Assembly (NCBI GenBank): GCA_018650845.1
Contig: JABIFF010000006.1
Location: 1-64,000, forward strand
Source of the DNA: Chloroflexota bacterium
Lineage (GTDB): Bacteria > Chloroflexota > Dehalococcoidia > Lucifugimonadales > Lucifugimonadaceae
Reading direction: 5' to 3'
DNA length: 64,000 nucleotides
Below are positions 58,087 to 64,000 of the stretch, in pieces (position 1 is the stretch's first letter; the number at the start of each line of letters is the position of its first letter). The notes beneath the pieces were generated by a model that was not told the DNA's origin, did not search any database, and worked only from the letters and a program-made list of their open reading frames with translations. The translations under genes were made by a program, and so were the position numbers.

Positions 58087-60531
58087 TTAGCACTTGCTGT
58101 ATCCGCAAGAGAAGCACTTGAGGCAGCCCTCAACGTGCGCAACTGTCGATGAGCATTCAGGGCAAAGCTCGCCAGTCATTGCTCCAACCGGAACAGCAAC
58201 CTTCTCTTCATTTGCCATCATAGGAACTGCCTGAGCAGTCGGCATTCCGAGTTCTTTAGGCGTAGGAGCGTTGAACATTCCGGCCTGACTCGACTCAGCT
58301 TCACTGAGTTCTTCTTGCGTTGGCAATGCAGCCGCTTCGGCGTTGATGCGGTCGAGCACAGAAGCGATAGCGTCTGGAACCGACCTGATCATCTCACCTT
58401 CGTCCCAAGCAGGAACATCGGTGATTCCACGAAGCTGCTCAGCAACATCGACAGGGTCAATGCCTGAACGTAGCGACAATGAAGCCATTCGAGAAACGGC
58501 TTCCGCCATCGCAGCATCGTTACCACCGGCTTTACCGTGGGTAGCGAATACTTCGAACGGCCGGCCATCGCTTGCCATGTTCACCGTAACGAAGAGGTTT
58601 CCTCGTCCGGTACGTACTCGACGTGTGATTCCGTTGAGCATCGCAGGTCGCTCCTGAGGAGTGATGTACTGCGGAATGCTAATGGTGTTCTCGTCTGAAG
58701 CATCATCGGTCTGAGCTTTATCGTTCGTACCTGTAGTCAGCACTTCCTTGTCACGTGAACCTGCTCGGTACACAGTGATTCCCTTGCAGGCGGTTTCCCA
58801 CGCAAGCAAGTAAGCATCTTCAACATCTTCAACAGTCGCTTCGTTAGGGAAGTTGACCGTCTTTGAAATACCAGCGTCAGTGCTCTCCTGGAAAGCAGCC
58901 TGCATAAGTACGTGGTCACGAGGCGAAATGTCGGAAGCAACGTGGAACAAACGCTTCACGTCTTCAGGCACATCTTCTCGATCCTGCAATGAACCACCGT
59001 CGGAAAGGTGTTCCAGCAGGTCTTCACTGTAGAAGCCACGTTCCTTAGAAATTCGTTCGAAGTTCTTGTCGACGTAGAACAGAGTCTGTCCACCAAGAAT
59101 GTTCTGCTTGCGGAACGCTAGAGCGAAGATAGGCTCGATACCGCTAGAAGCACCAGCGATCATCGAGATTGTTCCCGTAGGAGCAACAGTTAGTCGGCAA
59201 GCGTTGCGGTAAGGCTTGTCGCCTCGCTTTGCTGCTTCAGAATCGTGCCAAGCTGGGAACGCACCGCGCTCTTCACCCATTGCCATCGACTCTTGGTCAG
59301 CGTGATCACGAATGAACGCCATCAGCTTGCGACCGAGTTCAACCGCTTCGTCAGTGTCGTAAGGAATACCGAGCTGAACAAGCATGTCGGCGAAGCCCAT
59401 CAGGCCAAGTCCCAGCTTTCGAGTCGACTGTGTCATCGTTTCGATGGCAGGCACTGCGTACTTATTAGCGTCGATAACGTTATCGAGCATGCGAGTTGCT
59501 GTGCGAACAGTCTCACCGAGTCGGTTCCAGTTGAGGTCGGTCATACCGGCTTCATCAGTTTCGAGGAACTTTGCAACGTCGATAGAACCGAGGTTGCAAG
59601 ATTCGTTCGGAAGCAAAGGCTGCTCACCACATGGGTTCGTAGCTGTGATTCGTCCGAGGTGAATAACCGGGCTGTTCCGGTTTACCTCGTCCAAGAAAAT
59701 CATTCCTGGCTCACCATTTCGCCATGCACCGTAAACGATCTTGCTGAAGACCTCACGAGCGTTGAGGCGGTCTACCTCGACCATTCCGCTGTCGAGATCT
59801 GAAGGATCACGTAGCGCACGCAATGCGTACGTCGTGTCGTCCTTCACAGCCTGCATGAATTCGTCGGAAGCACCAACAGAAATGTTGAAGTTGTGGATTT
59901 CGCCCTCAACCTGCTTACAGTCGATAAATTCGAGAATATCTGGGTGGTGAACATCCATCACCGCCATGTTTGCACCGTCTCGCTTGCCACCCTGAGTTAC
60001 AAGAGTGGAAACCGATGAAAGGTGACGTAGAACCTGAATAGGTCCGCATGCCTTGCCGTGAGTTGTTGCGATGCCAGCACCAGTAGGGCGGAGCTCCGAA
60101 AGTGCGAAACCAGTTCCGCCACCGAACTTCTGAACCATCGCAGCATCGTGAGCTGCGCCCATGATGCCTTCCATGCTGTCGGTAAGAGGAAGCACGAAAC
60201 AGGCGGAAAGAGTTCCTGCGCCTGTGCCAGCGTTCATCATCGTAGGAGAGTTAGGCAGGTACTCAAGGCTCGCCATCATCTGGAAGAAGCTCTCTTCAAT
60301 AGCAGCTACTTCGTCCGGGGTCTTTTCGTACTTGAATTCTGGAGCAGCAAGAGCCTTTGCTACTCGACGGAACATGCCTTCTGGGGTTTCAACAAGATCC
60401 CCCGCATCGTTCTTTTGCAAATAACGTTTTTCCAGAACCACACTGGCATTATCTGAAATCACTGCCGGTGTGAATTCTTCTGTTGGGGTTGTGCCGCTTG
60501 TGCTCATGTGTGTGTCCTGTGTAGTGGTCAT
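58087..60531 (-). CDS. nrdJ: Adenosylcobalamin-dependent (class II) ribonucleotide reductase
   Basis: An 814-residue NrdJ. The ten-stranded barrel has SACFVLPL (first redox Cys), GGKRDGANMAV, NPCGEQPLLPNESCNLGS (radical-site Cys and Glu) and APTGTISMIAG. The C-terminal 30 residues hold a zinc-ribbon-like CPEC/CLKC unit ending in GYSKC, where the shuttle cysteines of this class lie. It makes deoxyribonucleotides without oxygen dependence but needs vitamin B12. It lies 105 bases after nrdR on the same strand and is probably controlled by it. Confidence 0.95.
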   Translation of the reverse strand: MTTTQDTHMSTSGTTPTEEFTPAVISDNASVVLEKRYLQKNDAGDLVETPEGMFRRVAKALAAPEFKYEKTPDEVAAIEESFFQMMASLEYLPNSPTMMNAGTGAGTLSACFVLPLTDSMEGIMGAAHDAAMVQKFGGGTGFALSELRPTGAGIATTHGKACGPIQVLRHLSSVSTLVTQGGKRDGANMAVMDVHHPDILEFIDCKQVEGEIHNFNISVGASDEFMQAVKDDTTYALRALRDPSDLDSGMVEVDRLNAREVFSKIVYGAWRNGEPGMIFLDEVNRNSPVIHLGRITATNPCGEQPLLPNESCNLGSIDVAKFLETDEAGMTDLNWNRLGETVRTATRMLDNVIDANKYAVPAIETMTQSTRKLGLGLMGFADMLVQLGIPYDTDEAVELGRKLMAFIRDHADQESMAMGEERGAFPAWHDSEAAKRGDKPYRNACRLTVAPTGTISMIAGASSGIEPIFALAFRKQNILGGQTLFYVDKNFERISKERGFYSEDLLEHLSDGGSLQDREDVPEDVKRLFHVASDISPRDHVLMQAAFQESTDAGISKTVNFPNEATVEDVEDAYLLAWETACKGITVYRAGSRDKEVLTTGTNDKAQTDDASDENTISIPQYITPQERPAMLNGITRRVRTGRGNLFVTVNMASDGRPFEVFATHGKAGGNDAAMAEAVSRMASLSLRSGIDPVDVAEQLRGITDVPAWDEGEMIRSVPDAIASVLDRINAEAAALPTQEELSEAESSQAGMFNAPTPKELGMPTAQAVPMMANEEKVAVPVGAMTGELCPECSSTVAHVEGCLKCFSCGYSKC

Positions 60532-60636
60532 CTATCTTCTTTTCGTGCGTTCGTGTGGTGTTTTAGTTGTCGCCAGCTCTGGCAGTTCGGGTGTAACTGC
60601 CGCCATTCACTCTGGCCGGAGTTCGATACAAGGTGG

Positions 60637-61182
60637 TCAGCCCTGTCTTGCCCTCCGGCGGCGGCCTCGTTGAGCCAGCCGGGGGACATCATCCTCTATC
60701 AGCCGTAATTGGCTTTTTGATCCGTTGTCATCGTCATCCGGATCAGTCAATGCCTCTACCTCTTTAGTAAAGGAATCGACATCCTGAAAATCTCGATACA
60801 CCGAAGCGAACCTTATGTAGGCAACTCGGTCGAGAACTTTCAGTCGTTCAATGCACATTTCTCCGAGCACTCGCGCTTCCACTTCTGCTTTGGCGAGTTT
60901 GTGCAACTCGTTTTCGATATCGATAACCATCTTTGAAATGGCGCCGATCTCCAAGGGCCTCTTGGCACACGCTGTTTGCAGCGAACGCTCTAGCTTGTCG
61001 GTCGAAAATGCCTCGCGGCGGCCATCCCGCTTGGCAATCATCAAAGGCATCGAATGCACTTTTTCATATGTAGTGAACCGCAGTTCACAACGTATGCATT
61101 CACGTCTGCGCCGCACGCCATCAGGTGCTTCACGCGAGTCGATCACGCGTGATTCATTGTTTCCGCAAAAGGGACAATGCAT
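60637..61182 (-). CDS. nrdR: Transcriptional repressor NrdR
   Basis: A 181-residue NrdR. The N-terminal zinc ribbon has CPFCG (3-7) and CIRCELRFTTYE (about 31-42); an ATP-cone domain (about 49-139; KRDGRREAFS) senses ATP/dATP. The protein represses ribonucleotide reductase genes by binding NrdR boxes. A polar tail of about 30 residues, rich in Arg at the end, is longer than in most relatives. It is the first gene of the nrdR-nrdJ unit. Confidence 0.96.
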   Translation of the reverse strand: MHCPFCGNNESRVIDSREAPDGVRRRRECIRCELRFTTYEKVHSMPLMIAKRDGRREAFSTDKLERSLQTACAKRPLEIGAISKMVIDIENELHKLAKAEVEARVLGEMCIERLKVLDRVAYIRFASVYRDFQDVDSFTKEVEALTDPDDDDNGSKSQLRLIEDDVPRLAQRGRRRRARQG

Positions 61183-61334
61183 TCCTGATTAGTACCTTGC
61201 TAACTTGATCCGTTAAAACCACGAGGAATCCGTTCCGCATTGGTCTCAAATCTAACGATTCAGAACCAGTTTGCGGAGCAGTGTGTAAAACGGATTGTTG
61301 AACACGCCACCTAGCGGCTGCGGACACAGCCAAG

Positions 61335-61351
61335 CACCACATTTAGTGGTG
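61335..61351. promoter_or_regulatory. Perfect palindrome upstream of nrdR
   Basis: CACCAC (61335-61340) and GTGGTG (61346-61351) flank ATTTA. It lies about 155 bases before nrdR. Its TAGTG/CACTA core recalls part of the NrdR box, but it is 17 bases long rather than 16 and a clear second box was not found. Confidence 0.35.
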
Positions 61352-61437
61352 TGCAACGGAGACTACCACTAGGCATAGAGGGTGTGTCAATCCTCGGTGT
61401 CATTGAGATTCGGTGGATTCTTCTCGAAATAACAGAC

Positions 61438-61466
61438 TTGCAACTCACAAAAATGGTCTATCTAAT
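61438..61466 (+). promoter_or_regulatory. Candidate promoter of the UxuA-like gene
   Basis: TTGCAA (61438-61443) and TCTAAT (61461-61466) are separated by 17 bases, in an A/T-rich stretch. Confidence 0.45.
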
Positions 61467-61707
61467 TTTGTGAAAAATTGCGCAAAGATTTCGACGAATT
61501 TCGTCGCCCCAGTTGGGCCTAAGTAGGGCTCCAGTTCAAGAATTCAGTTTCCCTAAAAGCTGGGAATTGATTTCTTATCAGGTATCGATACCTGATTATC
61601 AACGTAAGATTCGTTATCGACTAGATAGCGACGCTATCAATTTCTTAAATTGTCGATGGTTTCCGGCGACCGCGACCGACCAAAAAGTACCTACAGGGCA
61701 TTACGCG

Positions 61708-62757
61708 ATGAAAAACGCTTGGGCAGTAAGAATTGCCACCGATGAAGTTTTAGAAACTTCTGTTCAACTTGGTGTAAAGAACATCATCTTTTACGGAGGC
61801 CCCGGAGTTGATCTTCTACCGGCAAGCGATCAACCCCACGGCAAAAAGCGAAACACTTACGAAGATTACGTCGCTCTTCGTGAGCGGATTGAATCGTACG
61901 GCCTCAAAGTCGTCGGTTGCGAAAACGGTTTCATCTCCAACCCAAAGTTCTACGATATTGCGTTCGGTGGTCCTAAGCGTGACGAGCTGATCGAAGAGCT
62001 CGCAGCTGAAATCACCGATATGGGACGAGCCGGAATTCCGATTCTCGCCTACAACTGGATGCCCAACTCGGTTTGGCGCTCGGCAGGTACACAGCTTCGT
62101 GGCAACACCGATGTGACTGCATGGGATAGCGATTCACCCGATCAGAGTTCGATTCTCGATATTTCACCAGAAACCGAAGAACTGCTCGCCAACTACGACA
62201 CCTCACGAGAAAACATGTGGGAGTGCCTTGAGTACTGGATCAAGACGATCACGCCTATCGCAGAGTCGGCAGGTATCAAACTGGGTATTCACCCTGATGA
62301 CCCGCCTGTGCCTGAATTAGGCGGTGTTCCTAGGCTTCTAGGTAGCTTCGACGGATTCAAGCGGCTCACCGAGATCGTAGATAGCCCGTACAACGGTATC
62401 GAGTTCTGTCAGGGAACTTTCTCTGAGATGGAAGATGCTCGAGACGGCGGCATCTACGAGATGATCAAGTACTTCGCCGAGCGAGACAAAGTTTTGTACG
62501 TTCACTTCCGTAACGTTTCTGGAACGGTGCCCAAGTTCAACGAAGAGTTCATTAACACTGGCTACGTGGATATGAAGAAGGCGATGGAGACGTATCACGC
62601 CGCTGGGTACAAGGGCACGTTCATGGATGACCACTGTCCAGAGATTGTTGGCGATTCGGAGTTCCCAGGAAACTGGGGCGGCTACCGTTCACGTATCTTC
62701 GCTCAGGGCTACATCCAGGCGATGCTAGAGGCCGTGACAGGCGAACGACCCGAATAG
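61708..62757 (+). CDS. Mannonate dehydratase (UxuA)-like TIM-barrel protein, paralogue
   Basis: A 349-residue paralogue of the 7794-8792 product. It shares GGPKRDE (about 91), RAGIPI.AYNWMP-type sequence, LGIHPDDPPVP (about 191), IEFCQGTFSEM and LYVHFRNVSGTVPKFNEEFINTG. The conserved His and Cys residues expected for metal binding in UxuA are kept. It has an extra segment near residues 112-160 compared with the first copy. The frame stays open to 61513, but the ATG at 61708 aligns with the start of the first copy. Likely a sugar-acid dehydratase; substrate uncertain. Confidence 0.78.
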   Translation: MKNAWAVRIATDEVLETSVQLGVKNIIFYGGPGVDLLPASDQPHGKKRNTYEDYVALRERIESYGLKVVGCENGFISNPKFYDIAFGGPKRDELIEELAAEITDMGRAGIPILAYNWMPNSVWRSAGTQLRGNTDVTAWDSDSPDQSSILDISPETEELLANYDTSRENMWECLEYWIKTITPIAESAGIKLGIHPDDPPVPELGGVPRLLGSFDGFKRLTEIVDSPYNGIEFCQGTFSEMEDARDGGIYEMIKYFAERDKVLYVHFRNVSGTVPKFNEEFINTGYVDMKKAMETYHAAGYKGTFMDDHCPEIVGDSEFPGNWGGYRSRIFAQGYIQAMLEAVTGERPE

Positions 62758-63292
62758 GGCGTTCGTCACCGAGGTAGTCGTGCACTCTGTCATTGCGAGG
62801 AGTCCGATGACGTGGCAATCAACGCCACCGGGCAACGCTGTGAACATGTGTGGAACTCTCTCGCATTCACCAGCAGCGTTGCTCGAAATTACTGATTGCC
62901 ACGTCCTTCGTACCTCAGTCCTCGCAATGACAGTTTGGTTAGTTGTCACCCCGGTAAATCACCGCCAATTGTCATCCTGAATTCATTTTCAGGATCTAAC
63001 GTACATCGGCCAAGCTACGTTCGAGTAAGAGACGGCTTCTCTCATTCGCCAACGGCGTTGCTGAGAATTACTGATTGCCACGTCCTTCGTACCCCAGTGC
63101 TCGCAATGACAACTTGCAGATTGTTCCTAGTTGGCCACCAACGTCGAATGTCATGCTGAACTTGATTCAGTATCACGAACAACCGCCACAATCCTTGTGG
63201 TTAGTGAACACGTACCCTAAGTCTCTCGTTTGCTCCGCTTACAGAGATACTGAATCAAGTTCAGCATGACAGCTGTCGAAGCGACCGGTTCT
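62758..63292. repeat. Cluster of interspersed palindromic repeats
   Basis: This 535-base gap is filled with repeats. An approximately 85-base unit occurs at about 62855-62940 and 63033-63118; both contain ACTGATTGCCACGTCCTTCG and end CTCGCAATGACA. The opposite orientation of its core starts at 62791 (TCATTGCGAGGAGTCCG ... GTGGCAATCA). A hairpin ATCCTGAA/TTCAGGAT lies near 62974-62995. A perfect 26-base inverted pair lies at 63149-63174 and 63245-63270. No reading frame looks real. Confidence 0.85.
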
Positions 63293-63724
63293 CTACCTGT
63301 CGACCATCTGCTTGTTGATAACTGCGTTGCTCTTTAGGAATTTGATCAGCACGGCCTCTATGCGCTCCCTGAGCACCTTGTTGTCGATTCGAACGTATGA
63401 AGCAGATTGAACTATCGGCGGTCTGAACCAGAATTTGTCGAAGTGGTAACGAACACGCTTATCGATCGATCGACCCTGTCCGATGTACAACGGGCGTTCG
63501 CTAATGTCGTAGAGGACGTAGATCCCGCCGACTCTCGGGTACTTGGTGGGGTCATGCGGGTTGAACTCAACTAGGTCGCCGATACTGGAATTCAAACTGG
63601 CTAACTGCCCCGCTGCGGCCAAACGCTGAACGTCGCCACCAGAATTAATCGAACGTTCCAGCCCATCCAATCTCTCTCTCAACCTGGTTCGCTTCATATC
63701 CGTTACGTAATACCCTTGCTGCAT
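63293..63724 (-). CDS. GIY-YIG domain protein
   Basis: A 143-residue protein. An N-terminal basic helical region (about 1-50) is followed by a GIY-YIG nuclease-like domain: GGIYVLYD (66-73), LYIGQGRS (79-86), Arg90, and a Glu near residue 117. The minimal domain occurs in DNA-repair nucleases, homing endonucleases and uncharacterised bacterial proteins. No intron or restriction partner is nearby, so a stand-alone nuclease is the modest call. GAGG lies 8 bases before the ATG. Confidence 0.75.
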   Translation of the reverse strand: MQQGYYVTDMKRTRLRERLDGLERSINSGGDVQRLAAAGQLASLNSSIGDLVEFNPHDPTKYPRVGGIYVLYDISERPLYIGQGRSIDKRVRYHFDKFWFRPPIVQSASYVRIDNKVLRERIEAVLIKFLKSNAVINKQMVDR

Positions 63725-63803
63725 ACCGCTGCCCTCGCTGATGCAAATAGTAATGCAGGGCGTGCGTCAAGTATTGGGTGCGAGTACCAATCGCCTATAG
63801 CAA

Positions 63804-63839
63804 AAGACCCCGAGAGAAACATTCTTCTCTCGGGGTCTT
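63804..63839. terminator. Strong intrinsic terminator at the right edge
   Basis: AAGACCCCGAGAGAA (63804-63818) and TTCTCTCGGGGTCTT (63825-63839) form a perfect 15-base-pair stem. It probably ends a leftward gene that enters from the right edge. Confidence 0.85.
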
Positions 63840-63925
63840 GATTTGACTCATACCTCAGATGCTTTTGAAGAACGTCTGGGCAGAGCTATTTATAAGTGGT
63901 TTGACTTATTTAGTGCGAATACCGC

Positions 63926-64000
63926 TTAGTCGCTTGCTGCCATCTCGCGAGCTGAGCGACGTCGAGCTGAACGGTGGTGTCGAAGGAACGGTGGAAGATC
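63926..64000 (-). CDS. Possible C-terminal end of a basic protein, cut by the window edge
   Basis: Reading leftwards from the edge, one frame gives DLPPFLRHHRSARRRS and ends at TAA (63926-63928), 85 bases before the terminator. The Arg-rich composition suggests a nucleic-acid-binding protein, but the other two minus frames are also open here, so the frame is uncertain. No family is assigned. Confidence 0.25.
   Translation of the reverse strand, partial: DLPPFLRHHRSARRRSAREMAASD

Larger units (their letters stand above)
61183..61707. other. Divergent intergenic region between nrdR and the UxuA-like gene
   Basis: About 525 bases. The left part has the palindrome at 61335-61351; the middle has a promoter candidate at 61438-61466. 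From 61513 the frame of the downstream gene is open, but its first 65 codons look atypical (mixed composition, no conserved motif), so this part is treated as leader. Confidence 0.5.

Noticed and set aside
62758-63292. CRISPR array
   Set aside because: Repeats differ in length and orientation, spacers are not of uniform size, and there are no cas genes.
63293-63724. Homing endonuclease of a mobile intron
   Set aside because: No intron or split host gene is visible nearby, and the protein has only a minimal GIY-YIG domain.
1-64000. tRNA, rRNA, transposase, integrase or prophage genes
   Set aside because: No tRNA T-loop-like sequence in a cloverleaf context, no rRNA core, and no recombinase or phage structural protein was found on either strand.

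Overview
The window looks like a free-living, oxygen-using, non-photosynthetic bacterium of moderate GC, most likely a marine Chloroflexota of the SAR202/Dehalococcoidia type. This is inferred from gene content: flavin-dependent monooxygenase, enolase-superfamily dehydratase, two mannonate dehydratase-like proteins, HpcH/HpaI aldolase, tandem Ldh-family dehydrogenases, SDR, phosphotriesterase, B12-dependent ribonucleotide reductase with NrdR. No rRNA gene is present to confirm it. No tRNA, rRNA, CRISPR array, transposase or phage module was seen. Genes are dense, on both strands, with short gaps and several 1- to 14-base overlaps.

Layout. 66-9547: mostly single metabolic genes (methyltransferase, luciferase-like monooxygenase, aldolase, two hydrolases, YaaA, kinase-like protein, rhodanese, mannonate dehydratase-like protein, nucleotidyltransferase), with a promoter-plus-terminator unit at 7007-7130 that looks like a small RNA or attenuator. 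9585-17859: a leftward chemotaxis operon (cheA, cheC, cheD, cheY, cheB, cheR, a degenerate HD-GYP protein) ending in two unusual proteins that begin with the FliM-type CheY-P docking peptide but have no FliM or FliN body. 18241-23952: a leftward catabolic operon (enolase-superfamily enzyme, one-helix membrane protein, MFS transporter, SelA-fold PLP enzyme, ThDP decarboxylase). 24214-28600: coiled-coil protein, beta-lactamase-family hydrolase, DUF885 protein, and a 97-residue HesB-like selenoprotein with an in-frame UGA and a SECIS-like hairpin, missed by ordinary gene calling. 28637-33779: a lipid-flavoured block with a tetraether-synthase-like radical SAM enzyme, SRPBCC protein, methyltransferase and convergent plsY.

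34110-44472: zinc-ribbon protein, two tandem Ldh paralogues, nitrilase / CinA-like / NMNAT-like operon, nitroreductase, SDR, second kinase-like protein, FIST protein and a HemL-like aminotransferase. 44564-50559: a two-component system with a GH3-type acyl-amido synthetase gene between regulator and kinase, plus a divergent secreted protein; 11-base-phased AGGTGTG repeats lie in both intergenic regions. 50642-57809: HAD hydrolase, formamidase, two paralogous coiled-coil proteins with histone-H1-like basic tails, birA, yggU, yggT, proC, pdxA. 58087-61182: nrdR and nrdJ. 61708-64000: second mannonate dehydratase-like gene, a 535-base noncoding block of interspersed repeats, a GIY-YIG protein and a terminator for a gene cut off at the right edge.

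The strongest points for follow-up are the selenoprotein, the pair of CheY-P-docking proteins, the Tes-like radical SAM cluster and the GH3 two-component locus with its phased repeats.
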